Positions 1 to 8,954 of a stretch of DNA of 34,459 nt are shown here, one piece after another. This DNA comes from a virus. Numbering within the stretch: position 1 is the first letter of the stretch; each line of letters begins with the position of its first letter. The position numbers were made by a program, and so were the translations under genes. Under the pieces are notes generated by a model, which did not search any database, was not told where the DNA came from, and saw nothing but the letters and a program-made list of their open reading frames with translations. The stretch is from IMG/VR virus record IMGVR_UViG_3300003321_000338, positions 1 to 34,459 of that record; one strand, given 5' to 3'.

Positions 1-183
1 TCATCAGAAAGTTCTGAATATGCATACTTATTATCTAGGTACATGAAAACTAAAAAAATAGAGGATGCATTAGATCTAGTAGATTTAATGATAAATGGAG
101 CTATAAAACAAGCTGGAAATGAAATTGTAGATTTATTAATTGAACAGGAACAGGAATATAAATTTAATCGTAAATTTGAATAA
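1..183 (+). CDS. small early protein, 3' part (start codon at window end)
   Basis: The frame is open from base 1 to TAA at 181-183 (60 residues) and has no start inside the window. The last three bases of the window are ATG (34457-34459) and continue in frame, giving a 61-residue protein if the molecule is circular. A TTAGGG stretch just before that ATG could serve as ribosome site. The protein is charged and mostly helical, begins MSSESSEYAY, and contains an internal MKTKK start-like segment resembling the first residues of the gene before it. I do not recognise a family. It sits first in line before the recombination genes and probably belongs to the same early plus-strand transcript. Confidence 0.7.
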   Translation, partial: SSESSEYAYLLSRYMKTKKIEDALDLVDLMINGAIKQAGNEIVDLLIEQEQEYKFNRKFE

Positions 184-194
184 GGATATTCAAA

Positions 195-308
195 ATGAAA
201 AAGGACTTTGTAAACCCAATTGACAGGATTTGTAAAAATAAAAAAGAAAAAATAATGCATATTATTAAAAGATTAATTTTTAAAAATAAATTTAAGGAGA
301 GAAAATGA
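195..308 (+). CDS. 37-residue basic protein
   Basis: ATG at 195 follows GGA at 184-186 by eight bases. The product has 37 residues and is very lysine/arginine rich, with no known domain. Its TGA (306-308) overlaps the ATG of the next gene (305-307) in an ATGA arrangement, typical of translational coupling. It fills the gap between the junction-spanning gene and the Sak4-like ATPase gene. The ribosome site of the next gene (AAGGAGAG, 293-300) lies inside it, so the open frame could be partly incidental. A leader peptide or a small nucleic-acid-binding protein are both possible. Confidence 0.45.
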   Translation: MKKDFVNPIDRICKNKKEKIMHIIKRLIFKNKFKERK

Positions 309-976
309 GTAATACAATACTTATTATTGGAGAATCAGGAAGTGGTAAAAGCTCATCAATACGTAATCTTGAACCAAAAGAAACATTCTTGTTTAACGTT
401 TTAGATAAACCATTGCCATTTAGAGGTTATAAGAAAAATTACTTAAGAACAACAACTGAAGAAAGAAAAGCTAATTATTTAGCTACAGATGATTATTCAT
501 TAATAATTAGAACATTAAGAAAAATAAATGATGAACGTCCTGAAATAAAATCAGTAATTATTGATGACTTTCAATACATAATGGCTAATGAATTCATGAA
601 AAGAGCAACTGAACGTGGATTTGATAAGTTTACAGAAATAGGACAACACGCATGGAATATAGTAAATACCCTAATAAGCCTTAGGGAAAACATTGATTGC
701 TTTGTGCTATCTCACACTGATACAGACGCTTCAGGACGGGTTAAACCAAAGACCATAGGTAAGATGCTAGACGATAAAATAACTCTAGAAGGGATGTTTA
801 CGATCGTTTTACATGCATTAATAATCGATAGTAAATATAAATTCCTCACACAAAACGATGGAACCCATGTTGCTAAATCACCAATTGATATGTTTAAAAA
901 CAAATTAATTGATAATGACTTATTATTTGTTAAAGAACAAACTACTATTTATTTTAATGAAGATATTAACATGTAA
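305..976 (+). CDS. Sak4-like phage recombination ATPase (RecA-fold)
   Basis: 223-residue P-loop ATPase. Walker A is GESGSGKS at residues 9-16, directly after an N-terminal beta strand (TILII). Walker B is VIIDDF at about 84-89. Size, fold and position match the Sak4/AAA_24 group of phage single-strand annealing or recombination ATPases, which work with a phage ssDNA-binding protein. That partner type is encoded directly downstream. The start has a strong AAGGAG site (293-300). The gene overlaps the 37-residue gene by 4 nt and ends 10 nt before the next start. Family assignment is from motifs and context, not a search; a DnaB/RecA-type accessory ATPase is the alternative. Confidence 0.8.
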   Translation: MSNTILIIGESGSGKSSSIRNLEPKETFLFNVLDKPLPFRGYKKNYLRTTTEERKANYLATDDYSLIIRTLRKINDERPEIKSVIIDDFQYIMANEFMKRATERGFDKFTEIGQHAWNIVNTLISLRENIDCFVLSHTDTDASGRVKPKTIGKMLDDKITLEGMFTIVLHALIIDSKYKFLTQNDGTHVAKSPIDMFKNKLIDNDLLFVKEQTTIYFNEDINM

Positions 977-986
977 AGGAAACTAT

Positions 987-1406
987 ATGAAAATCACACC
1001 AAGAACTGAAGATTATTTTAAATCACGAAATTTAATGGACCCAGGTATATATAACTTTGTAGTTGTACATGCTGAAGAAAAAAGATCTAAAACCAGTGGA
1101 GATGAAATGATAGAAGTTGTTCTAAAAGTTAACGATATAAATGGAAGAGAACATAAAGTATTTGATTATTTAATGGACAAAGAACCAATGGATTATAAGA
1201 TAAGGCACATATATCAATGTGCTGATTTGTTGAATAAATATGAATCTGGTGAAATATCTGCATCAGATTTAGTTAATGTTGTCGGTAAAGTTAAAATACA
1301 AATAAGAAAAGATAAAACTGGACAATATGGTGACAAAAATGTTGTTCAAGATTATTTAGTGGATAAAAATTCTAATTTAGAATTCAACGATACTATTCCT
1401 TTCTAA
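987..1406 (+). CDS. DUF669-like phage ssDNA-binding protein
   Basis: 139 residues from ATG 987, chosen because AAAGGA (975-980) lies six bases upstream; the frame is open further upstream, but that part lies inside the ATPase gene. The pattern of GIYNF, a charged E-V-L-KV segment, H-K-V-FDYL and a helical LL.KYESGE.. segment, then the basic K-I-RKDKTGQYGDKN strand, fits the DUF669 OB-fold proteins that serve as phage SSBs. The C terminus is DTIPF, closely resembling the acidic DDIPF tail through which bacterial SSB recruits partners. It probably coats ssDNA during replication/recombination and cooperates with the Sak4-like ATPase. It is the last gene of its operon, followed by a terminator. 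Confidence 0.82.
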   Translation: MKITPRTEDYFKSRNLMDPGIYNFVVVHAEEKRSKTSGDEMIEVVLKVNDINGREHKVFDYLMDKEPMDYKIRHIYQCADLLNKYESGEISASDLVNVVGKVKIQIRKDKTGQYGDKNVVQDYLVDKNSNLEFNDTIPF

Positions 1407-1423
1407 CTATTATCATACTTTTT

Positions 1424-1462
1424 CCGGAAAAACTCCCTCTCAGGTTTTTCCGGTTTTTTTTT
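1424..1462 (+). terminator. rho-independent terminator after the recombination genes
   Basis: Perfect 10-bp stem CCGGAAAAAC (1424-1433) with GTTTTTCCGG (1444-1453), a 10-nt loop, then nine T residues (1454-1462). It lies 17 nt after the SSB-like stop and closes the plus-strand early operon. Confidence 0.93.
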
Positions 1463-1522
1463 ATAGCCATAATTGTCATTAATGATAAAATATTAATGTT
1501 TCATAATATTAAGGGATTATAT

Positions 1523-1759
1523 ATGAAAACGTTAGTTCAGTTTTTTATCATATTATCTTTGTTTTTTGTAAGTAATTCTTATTCTTACAACAGTGAAGAA
1601 GTAAATCCTGAATTCATGGAAGATGAGGAAATAGATTATAGTTCTAATTCTAAACATTCATCTATAGAAACAGAAGAAAGATCTCAATATGAGTTAGATA
1701 TTAAAAACTATGCTTCTGCAAGATATATATCAACTAAAACTACAGTTGAATATAACTAA
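1523..1759 (+). CDS. small exported protein with signal peptide
   Basis: 78 residues from ATG 1523, preceded by AAGGGA (1511-1516) six bases upstream. A possible ATG at 1496 has no ribosome site. The N terminus is a classic Sec signal: MKT, then a hydrophobic core LVQFFIILSLFFV and a small/polar exit region near residues 18-22. The mature part is short, acidic and rich in Ser, Glu and Tyr, with no Cys and no recognisable domain. It stands alone between two terminators. A secreted or periplasmic moron-type function, such as superinfection exclusion, is conceivable but only a guess. TTGTCA at 1473-1478 gives at best a weak promoter. Confidence 0.7.
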   Translation: MKTLVQFFIILSLFFVSNSYSYNSEEVNPEFMEDEEIDYSSNSKHSSIETEERSQYELDIKNYASARYISTKTTVEYN

Positions 1760-1788
1760 AAAAATAAGCCCTCATGGCAGAGGGCTTA
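1756..1788 (-). terminator. bidirectional terminator ending the late operon
   Basis: Perfect 9-bp stem TAAGCCCTC (1765-1773) with GAGGGCTTA (1780-1788). An A run at 1758-1764 becomes a U tract for minus-strand transcripts, so it should stop the long leftward late operon, whose last gene ends at 1864. It may also end the small plus-strand gene stopping at 1759. Confidence 0.8.
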
Positions 1789-1863
1789 AATTAATATTAG
1801 GAGAGAGAACCAAGATTAAGTCACAATAATTATTGTATATATAATATAAATATTGTCAATGTT

Positions 1864-2268
1864 CTATAAAATAGATATTTCATACATAACAACAGATGAA
1901 TCTGCTGCATTAGTTGAACTAATAGTAAATCCCGTTCCAGGTGTCTTTGATGAAATATATTTTGCACCTGCGTTATTAGCTGATAATTCTACTATTCCTA
2001 TAGCCATATTTGCCGTAAGAGCTGGTAATGATACAACAACTGATCCAGAAGATAAAGTAGCTAATGCCCTAAAAGCCGGTACAACCACTCTTCTCCACTT
2101 TAAAGCACCTATCGTATCATCGACGCAAACGAATCTGTTATTATTTGATGTATTAAACCATTCATCAAATAACTCAGGATTAGGTAATAAATTAGTTGAA
2201 ATAATGGAACTTGGAGGATCTACATTATCAATAAATCTTCTAGCTGATGATAATAATTTTGTTGACAT
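1864..2268 (-). CDS. small virion-associated protein, last gene of the late operon
   Basis: 134 residues. The start has GAGGA about seven bases upstream. An equally long plus-strand frame exists, but spacing, ribosome site and operon continuity favour this strand. The C-terminal half alternates small beta strands and ends in a G-T-GF-I-SS-N-A-DSSVV pattern common at the C terminus of small phage decoration or fibre-associated proteins. It resembles the end of the 330-residue protein at 7619-8611. Probably a capsid- or tail-associated beta protein; its role is unknown. It lies 12 nt after the C1q-like gene and before the operon terminator. Confidence 0.65.
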   Translation of the reverse strand: MSTKLLSSARRFIDNVDPPSSIISTNLLPNPELFDEWFNTSNNNRFVCVDDTIGALKWRRVVVPAFRALATLSSGSVVVSLPALTANMAIGIVELSANNAGAKYISSKTPGTGFTISSTNAADSSVVMYEISIL

Positions 2269-2280
2269 ATAAATTCCTCA

Positions 2281-2910
2281 TTAACAAACCAAAAATCCAG
2301 AAAAATAAGTAAAATTACCTGCTCCAATATCCACAGTTTTTGTGCTACCTGATATAGTTATAGTACATGTAGCAGTATCAGTTGCACTCATAGAAACTGT
2401 TAAAGATCCATTTACTATAATATTACTATTTGAATCCCTTAAATTAGCTGCATTTCCTGCACTAACTTCATAAGTTCCACCAGTAGTTACTAGAGCTAAT
2501 ATAAATTGAGTATGAGATGATCCTATTTGTCCAGCTAACATACTAAATGTAAAATGATATTTACCAGATACAGGAGCAGTAAATGTTGAGGTACCATCAA
2601 AATTATTTGCTTGATCAAACTTTTCACTATTAAAAATTAATGTATAAACAGTTCCATCACCTGTTACATCGTTTCTGGAGCTTCCATTGCTAGCACCAAA
2701 TGCCGGTTGTCCTGGGTTAACCATCGTTCCATTTAGAGTTAATCCTGCAAATGTTGGACTTATTGATGAGGTAGTAGAAGTTAAGTTCTTAGATCCATCT
2801 GTTGCAACTAATCTTGATGCAGTTAAACCAGATAAATTAAGACCTGTAAAAGTAGCTGAATCAGAAGTAGCTAACTTTTGATTTGAGTTTGTGACATTGT
2901 TAGTTGCCAT
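2281..2910 (-). CDS. C1q-like domain protein, probable receptor-binding tip
   Basis: 209 residues. Residues 1-70 are low-complexity Ser/Thr/Asn repeats of fibre type (SNQKLATSDSATFTGLNLSG is a typical fibre-shaft repeat). Residues about 75-209 match the C1q/TNF-like jelly-roll pattern: N-F-DGTSTFTAPVSGKYHF near the first conserved strands and a final YFSGFLVC strand. C1q-like heads occur at the ends of phage fibres as trimeric binding modules. It follows the giant fibre gene by 10 nt and may act as a separate tip or adhesin. The domain call is by pattern; the shaft repeat is clear. Confidence 0.72.
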   Translation of the reverse strand: MATNNVTNSNQKLATSDSATFTGLNLSGLTASRLVATDGSKNLTSTTSSISPTFAGLTLNGTMVNPGQPAFGASNGSSRNDVTGDGTVYTLIFNSEKFDQANNFDGTSTFTAPVSGKYHFTFSMLAGQIGSSHTQFILALVTTGGTYEVSAGNAANLRDSNSNIIVNGSLTVSMSATDTATCTITISGSTKTVDIGAGNFTYFSGFLVC

Positions 2911-2920
2911 TGTTCTTCTC

Positions 2921-5900
2921 CTACACTACAGTAATATTACCTACGGCTGTTTGTACAACCCAAGTTGTATTAGCAGTAACACATTTTAATTTTATATTAT
3001 CCCACTGATTAGTTGATGACAAACTTCCACCAACACCTGTTGTTGTTGTACTAGAACCTAAATGAACTAATTGACCTGAATTCTGAGCAATAGACCATCC
3101 TCCAGCACCCTTACCATTAACTGTTACTTGATCCCCAATAGCTGCTGTTGATGGCAAAGTAAGAGTAACTAATCCAGCATTATTAGCAGTATATTCATTA
3201 TTAACAGCCATACTTTGAGAAGTTCCTGTTACTTCTGTATATGGAGAATTTCCAGTTGATGCAATAGTAATTGATCCAGCGCCATTTGTAATAGATATTC
3301 CATTTCCTGGAGTTAGAGTAGAAGCACTTGGGCTACTACCAGTAGATCCAATTAAAACTTGTCCATTTGTCAAAGCAGTGGCAGTAACAACATTAGAAGA
3401 ACTTAATGTTAATACAGTTGAAGCAGTTATATTAGGAAACTCTATCCCACCAGAATTATTGACTGTTATTACAGTAACTGGAGTAGCAGTATTTCCAGCA
3501 GATCCTAATGGTGCTGATCGAAGATCAATACCATTTGTTGTTAATTCAATAAGACCAGCTCCCGCTGCTATTGCATTAATATATTTATAGCTAATAGCCG
3601 TGGAATCCCAGACTAAATTTTTTGCCATAAATATTTTACTTGAAGAAGTTATACCAGCATAACCAAATCCTTCATAATTAATAAGATTACCCAAGCTCAA
3701 AGTAGAAGGAAAGTTTAATGCAGCATTCGTGCTAGTTAATGCAGAACCTTTATTATTTATGGTAGCTAATCCAACTGTTAAGCCAGCCGTAGAAGAATCG
3801 AAACCGAAATTTGCATTATTTAAAGGCTGCAAAGATTGCGATCCACTAGCACTAATGAATAATGGAAAGCATGTAGTATCACTAGCTTCATTAACAGATT
3901 GTATAGTCTGAGGAACTATATTTGCAGTTCCATCAAACGAAACTCCACCTATAGTTCTTGGTGTTTGCAATGCAGTTGCTGTCGCAGCATTTCCTGAAAT
4001 ATTTCCAGTTAAACTAGCAGTTATTGTTCCTGCTGAAAAATTACCACTAGCATCTCTTGATACAATTGCACTAGCAGTATTAGCGCTAGTTGCAGTAGTT
4101 GCAGAATTAGATACCTTTCCTGCAGTAGATATTGTATTAAGTTTGCTATCATCAATAGAACCAGCAAGCATTGCATTTGTGACTTTAGATGCACCTATTG
4201 CTGTGACACCAGTAGAATTTATAGTGATATCACCAGAAACTGCATTAGTTACCCAAGTAGTTCCAGAACCTATTAATATATTACCGGAAGTTGCAGTTGT
4301 AGAACCTAATGAAACACCATTTATTTTTGCTACCGTTGGAGAAGGATATGTTCCAGATAAATCACCACCTGCCGCTCCTCCTGGAGCCGTTCCACTAATT
4401 GTAACATTAGAGGCAGCGGTTATTTGACCTTTAGCATTTACTGTAAAACTTCCTACATGCGTACTATCCCCAAATGATCCAACATTTGAATTAACAGTAG
4501 CGATTGTTGTTGCATTTCCTATACTTGTCACATCACCTGTTAAATTAGCATTTGTAGTAACAGTAGCAGAATTACCAGTAATGTCACCTGTTAATGTTCC
4601 CGCACTTTCAGTAAATGTTAATAATGCAGTTCCACCACTGTTTTTAATTTCAAATGGTTTAGTATTTTGATCACCCTGTATAATTCCGTTTCCAACATCA
4701 TATGCTTGTTGTAAAGTAGATGTAGAAGCTAAATTCTGATTAACAGATCCCACCATTTCTTGAGCTATTAAATTATTTGCTAAGCTATCTAAATTGGCTA
4801 CATATAATTGAACAACATCACCTGCTACCAATGAAAATGTATATTTAACAACCAACGCACTTCCACTTCCGCTTAAGCTAGCGGCTGGTTCAACATAATA
4901 AGTTTGTAAACTTTCTGTTTGAACAACACTATTAACAGCTATAGAAAATGCAAATACATTCTGAGTACCAGAACTTCTACCACTTATTACATATTCAAAA
5001 TCATAAGTTCCATCATCAACTATCTCAACACTTCCATTACTATTGACATTTATATTACTAGATGATGAACTAGCAACTGTACAATTTACTGCTTTATATG
5101 ATGAATTTGAAAAAGTAGTCGTTGCTCCTGATGAAATAGCAAATACTGCATATCCACCATTCAATAATCCACTACCAGATGAACTGATGGTAACTGTTCC
5201 ATCTCCATTATTTAATATAGTTATATTAGTACCAGCTACTAAACCATCAATATCTAATACAGTTTGCCAAGTTGTCCCATCAAAATAATCTAATGTTTTA
5301 TAATCAGAATTATATATTCTAAGTCCTTCATCAGGAGAAACTATTGCATCTCTTTGTGCAACAGTCATAATAGGTGCATCTATTACTCCCTGTGTTGTAC
5401 TTGTAATTTTTGAAAAATAAGACTTAGAATCATTGTTATATTCTAGATCAGTTGATGGATTTGATATTGTCATTGGTTTAGATGAATCAATATCAATTGA
5501 TTGTCCAGTATTATAAGCTTCTTGTAATGAACTATGTAAATTAGTAGCTATCCAAGTCCCATCAGCCGTAGTATTGGTATCTAATTGAACCATGTAGAAA
5601 TCACCCGGGTTCAATACTGCAATAACATTTGCACTTCCATCGGTTAAAGTTGCAACAAATGCACTATTATTTTTAAAGTAAACTGGATATCCTTTTCTAA
5701 CAGTATTAAATGCATTTGCAATCCATAATGCAATAAATCCATTTGTTACAAAATCAATTGAGTAATAATAACGAGCTGGATTCCCTAAACTAGTGTTTGG
5801 GAATGGTACAGAATTTACAATTGATTGAAATGGAGCAATAGGAAAATTTATTGGTATTAATGTCCATGAAGATCCATTATAAAAAGCATAAGTATTTTGA

Positions 5901-7588
5901 TCAGTATCAAAAACTAAGTCACCTATTGTTGGTGATGAAATTGCAAGTCTTTGAGAACTTGTCATTGATGGCGCAGGATGAGAAGCTCTAATTGTAGAAT
6001 TTACTTCTAATATAGTACCAGGATTACTTGTTTCATCATTAATTACTACTTCATCTGAAGGAGTAATTTCTTGATATTGAAATGATCCAATATATAAAGC
6101 ATTGGACAATGTAGTAAATGATTGTGGATATTGCAATGGAACAGGAGAAGAAGATACAGGACCACTAGCATAACCAGTTACTGTTATATCACTTTCAACT
6201 GCATCTTCATTCAAAAAGTTTGATTGGTTTGCTGGTATTACAGTAACAAATACATAATCTACACCAGATGTTAATGTTACAGAATTAGATAATGTTTGAG
6301 TTCTAAAAGTATTTGTAGAATCTAAAGGATCTGTTTGTAATATAGTTGCACTACATAATAATTCTTCAGTATCTTTATTATAAATACCTGTAGGTCTTGA
6401 TTCTGATGTGGTAAACAATGAATCATCATACTGTAAAGTTGTTACTAACATATCTACAGAAGGTGTAAAAGTCCATCCAAAAACTCTATAATTTGCTACG
6501 GTATTTAATCCAGTAGCTTGAGTTGTAACAACATTAACATTTGTTCCTAAAGAAGCATTAAGAAATCTAACTGGTCTTGATGGAGAAAAAATAATATTAG
6601 CATTATCTCCATTATCATAAGCAGCTTGTAAAGTAACTCCACTTGAATCACTAACAGAAAAATCTATGTTTCCTGAATCTAAATCTACAGTTATTGAAAC
6701 AGATCCATCTGAACTTGATAAAACAACATCTCCGCTTTGATTATTTACAGTAGAAGTAAATGGTCTATCGTACCATACACCATCTGGAAAAGAATTGTCT
6801 GTCAAAACAAATTGATGACAAGAAGGAGATCCAATGGTAACTAATGGAGAACCTGAAGAATCAGCAATATCAATAGCTTCAAATCCCCCTTGTAATATAA
6901 ATACAGGACCTTGAGAAGGAATAAAGCTTTGTGGTTCATCTACAGGGGGAAGAAATACCGTATTTCCTTCGGTTTCAGCATTAACAAAAATTATATTAGG
7001 ACATGGATTAGTTAATTTATACAATCCTCCAACAAAATCAGATTCGTCTATTATTAAATCTTGACCTGAACCTAATCCTAAATTAGTAAATCCAGTTTCA
7101 TTATTTGATAAATCCGAAAGATTTCCTGCAACAGTTAAATAAGGACCTGGTTGATTACCACCAGTTGAAACATCAATAAAAATAAAATTCGAATAACCAA
7201 TTAACGTAGGTAAAGGTTCAACCAATACATACATTGCGCCTGCTAATGTATCACCTGCTCCTACTGAAAAATATTGACCAACTTTAAGCTGCTCAAGAGA
7301 TTGAAAATCTGGAGCTCTTTCCAACAACCAAAGTGAAATAGAGCTTCCAGGTAATTTAACAACATAAATTCCATTTTCACCAGGATTTGTTTGATCCTTA
7401 AGAAGTAACCTATCGCCAATATCAACAGATATACCATCTACTGATAATAATCCTGGATCTAAAGCTACAAGAGTTGCACCTACGCCATTATTTAATTGAC
7501 CATTAAAATATTCCCCTGAAAGATTCTCAGTTGAAGACAATCTAACAGAAGTAATTTGTTGATATACATTATATGACGTAGTTGCCAT
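2921..7588 (-). CDS. giant tail fibre protein (1555 residues)
   Basis: The longest gene in the window. Residues about 1-130 form a module shared with the next upstream gene (7619-8611), ending YVLVEPLP in both, and presumably attach the fibre to the virion. Beta-rich segments follow. Two copies of a T-xx-QR-xx-I-SP motif (residues about 542 and 741) precede short beta hairpins ending in W. Residues about 800-950 look like a BclA/C1q-type jelly roll. From about 1000 to 1240 there are tail-fibre shaft repeats with GNAATATALQ and RTIGGVSFDGTANI. A final beta domain covers about 1450-1555. No intramolecular chaperone domain is visible. The multidomain, Ser/Thr/Gly-rich layout indicates a host-binding fibre. 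Confidence 0.9.
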   Translation of the reverse strand: MATTSYNVYQQITSVRLSSTENLSGEYFNGQLNNGVGATLVALDPGLLSVDGISVDIGDRLLLKDQTNPGENGIYVVKLPGSSISLWLLERAPDFQSLEQLKVGQYFSVGAGDTLAGAMYVLVEPLPTLIGYSNFIFIDVSTGGNQPGPYLTVAGNLSDLSNNETGFTNLGLGSGQDLIIDESDFVGGLYKLTNPCPNIIFVNAETEGNTVFLPPVDEPQSFIPSQGPVFILQGGFEAIDIADSSGSPLVTIGSPSCHQFVLTDNSFPDGVWYDRPFTSTVNNQSGDVVLSSSDGSVSITVDLDSGNIDFSVSDSSGVTLQAAYDNGDNANIIFSPSRPVRFLNASLGTNVNVVTTQATGLNTVANYRVFGWTFTPSVDMLVTTLQYDDSLFTTSESRPTGIYNKDTEELLCSATILQTDPLDSTNTFRTQTLSNSVTLTSGVDYVFVTVIPANQSNFLNEDAVESDITVTGYASGPVSSSPVPLQYPQSFTTLSNALYIGSFQYQEITPSDEVVINDETSNPGTILEVNSTIRASHPAPSMTSSQRLAISSPTIGDLVFDTDQNTYAFYNGSSWTLIPINFPIAPFQSIVNSVPFPNTSLGNPARYYYSIDFVTNGFIALWIANAFNTVRKGYPVYFKNNSAFVATLTDGSANVIAVLNPGDFYMVQLDTNTTADGTWIATNLHSSLQEAYNTGQSIDIDSSKPMTISNPSTDLEYNNDSKSYFSKITSTTQGVIDAPIMTVAQRDAIVSPDEGLRIYNSDYKTLDYFDGTTWQTVLDIDGLVAGTNITILNNGDGTVTISSSGSGLLNGGYAVFAISSGATTTFSNSSYKAVNCTVASSSSSNINVNSNGSVEIVDDGTYDFEYVISGRSSGTQNVFAFSIAVNSVVQTESLQTYYVEPAASLSGSGSALVVKYTFSLVAGDVVQLYVANLDSLANNLIAQEMVGSVNQNLASTSTLQQAYDVGNGIIQGDQNTKPFEIKNSGGTALLTFTESAGTLTGDITGNSATVTTNANLTGDVTSIGNATTIATVNSNVGSFGDSTHVGSFTVNAKGQITAASNVTISGTAPGGAAGGDLSGTYPSPTVAKINGVSLGSTTATSGNILIGSGTTWVTNAVSGDITINSTGVTAIGASKVTNAMLAGSIDDSKLNTISTAGKVSNSATTATSANTASAIVSRDASGNFSAGTITASLTGNISGNAATATALQTPRTIGGVSFDGTANIVPQTIQSVNEASDTTCFPLFISASGSQSLQPLNNANFGFDSSTAGLTVGLATINNKGSALTSTNAALNFPSTLSLGNLINYEGFGYAGITSSSKIFMAKNLVWDSTAISYKYINAIAAGAGLIELTTNGIDLRSAPLGSAGNTATPVTVITVNNSGGIEFPNITASTVLTLSSSNVVTATALTNGQVLIGSTGSSPSASTLTPGNGISITNGAGSITIASTGNSPYTEVTGTSQSMAVNNEYTANNAGLVTLTLPSTAAIGDQVTVNGKGAGGWSIAQNSGQLVHLGSSTTTTGVGGSLSSTNQWDNIKLKCVTANTTWVVQTAVGNITVV

Positions 7589-7618
7589 ATTAAATGCTCC
7601 TTGCGAAAAGATTAACTA

Positions 7619-8611
7619 TTAAACTGTTGCTATGGCATGCCATTGTACTGTTGTAGCTGCACCTGGATCAGCACTAAAAGTAATAGTTAATGTATCAGCG
7701 CTAGGAACTGCTTTACAAATAGAAACAGCATTTGTAGATGCAAGAATAGTTGCAACAACAATATCAGTAGAAACTAAGCCTGTGGCTGTAAATGCATTAG
7801 AAGTTCCACCGCCAGCATAAGCAGCAGTTGTACCTCTTTTAACACCTAACGTTGTTAAAGCAACTAACTTTGAAGCATCATCTACCAATGTTGCACCATA
7901 TGCTGACACAGTAACGCTTGCTGCACTAACATCTAAAGTACGAGCAGCATCCCCTGTAGTTATAGTTAATATCCGATCAGCAGTTAGATCACTTCCTGGC
8001 TTAATTACTAAATCATGTGATGCATTTGTATCTAATAAATGCAATCCATCATTATCTAATGTTAATGAACTGAAAACTACATCATCTGTTGCACCCAATC
8101 CAAGATTGTCAGCAGAGGTAGCTGCATCATCGACATCTGATAAATTGTTATCAGCAACTAAAAATGTACTTCCAGAAGGAACAGAGGTAGGGCTAAAGGA
8201 TAAATCATCAATTCCCAGCTGAGCTGGTAAAGGTTCTACCAAAACATACATTGCGCCAGCATTAGTAGTACCAGCATTAATACTTAAGAATTGTCCAGCT
8301 TTCAATTGCTCTATATTTTGTTGATCACCTGCTCGAGTCAATATCCAAACAGAAGAAGATCCCCCTGCGCTAGTAACAATATAAATGCCATTTTCATTAG
8401 CATTTGTTTGAGCAACTAACAAAACTCGATCATTATTTTCTAAATCAACACCATCAATAGTTAAAGCACCTACACCACTTGCAGTTAAAGTGGCTCCTAC
8501 GCCATTATTAACTGGACCATTCAGATAAGATCCAGATAAATTAGCCGTATCTACCACTCTGGCTGATGTCAATTGCTGAAAAATATTATACTGAGTTACT
8601 TGTGTAGTCAT
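7619..8611 (-). CDS. second tail protein sharing the fibre N-terminal module
   Basis: 330 residues. The first 130 residues parallel the N terminus of the giant fibre: YNIFQQLTSAR, NNGVGATL, NENGIYIV, IEQLKAGQ and AGAMYVLVEPLP all have counterparts at matching positions. The remainder is a repeat-like LDNDGLHLLDTNASHDL beta segment and a short C-terminal beta domain. The shared module suggests that both proteins dock on the same virion site or on each other. This copy is far shorter and lacks the shaft repeats, so it could be an adaptor, a short fibre or a remnant of a duplicated fibre. The gene has its own AAGGAG-like site upstream. Confidence 0.82.
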   Translation of the reverse strand: MTTQVTQYNIFQQLTSARVVDTANLSGSYLNGPVNNGVGATLTASGVGALTIDGVDLENNDRVLLVAQTNANENGIYIVTSAGGSSSVWILTRAGDQQNIEQLKAGQFLSINAGTTNAGAMYVLVEPLPAQLGIDDLSFSPTSVPSGSTFLVADNNLSDVDDAATSADNLGLGATDDVVFSSLTLDNDGLHLLDTNASHDLVIKPGSDLTADRILTITTGDAARTLDVSAASVTVSAYGATLVDDASKLVALTTLGVKRGTTAAYAGGGTSNAFTATGLVSTDIVVATILASTNAVSICKAVPSADTLTITFSADPGAATTVQWHAIATV

Positions 8612-8643
8612 TTTACAACTCCTTTTGTAAAATTAAATAAATT

Positions 8644-8946
8644 TTAACTACCCCAAACTAAACCTGTTGCGGTAGTTCCTGTTGTGTTAATCATTATTGA
8701 ATAGATATTATGCCATCTACCAGCCTGAGCATTAGTTAAAACTTGAGTAGTACCATCCCATTTCACATAAGATATATTACCAGTTACACCAACCCATAAC
8801 CATGATGCATATTCAACCTGTCCATTAGTTCCATATTTTACATCTAATGTAACATTTCCTGATCTAACAGGACCAGCTAAGAGTCTTGATGGACCAGTGT
8901 ATAGATTTGGATCTAATGGAGGTGCCACATATACTTGTTGTGCCAT
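8644..8946 (-). CDS. small beta-rich virion protein (spike-base-like)
   Basis: 100 residues. N terminus MAQQVYVAPPLDPNLY, then GNVTLDVKYGTNGQ, a SWLWVGVTGNISYV strand and the end GRWHNIYSIMINTTGTTATG. The C-terminal pattern (valine-glycine-x-x-G, then a W/P-I region and N-x-TGTTAT) resembles small phage and gene-transfer-agent proteins described as spike-base or decoration proteins. It lies between the tail-collar fibre and the paralogous fibres, which fits a linker or base function. The match is from remembered patterns only; a generic structural protein is the safer call. Confidence 0.65.
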   Translation of the reverse strand: MAQQVYVAPPLDPNLYTGPSRLLAGPVRSGNVTLDVKYGTNGQVEYASWLWVGVTGNISYVKWDGTTQVLTNAQAGRWHNIYSIMINTTGTTATGLVWGS

Positions 8947-8954
8947 AAGAACTC

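Noticed and set aside
909-986. Upstream extension of the SSB-like gene
   Set aside because: The extension lies inside the ATPase gene and has no ribosome site, while ATG 987 has AAAGGA at ideal spacing and the family-like N terminus begins there.
1466-1473. GCCATAAT as a general promoter-associated motif (also at 20068, 26051, 34090)
   Set aside because: A further copy lies inside the terminase gene near 24097, and eight bases is too short in this AT-rich DNA; only the longer 17-bp inverted form was kept.
1853-2272. Plus-strand frame of 139 residues opposite the last late gene
   Set aside because: It mirrors the minus-strand gene of equal length. The minus gene has a good ribosome site, fits the late operon spacing and shows a fibre-like C terminus; the plus frame starts without one.
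3378-5288. Several plus-strand frames of 60-94 residues across the giant fibre gene
   Set aside because: They are low-complexity Val/Pro/Ala shadows of the Ser/Thr/Asn-rich fibre codons, without ribosome sites.
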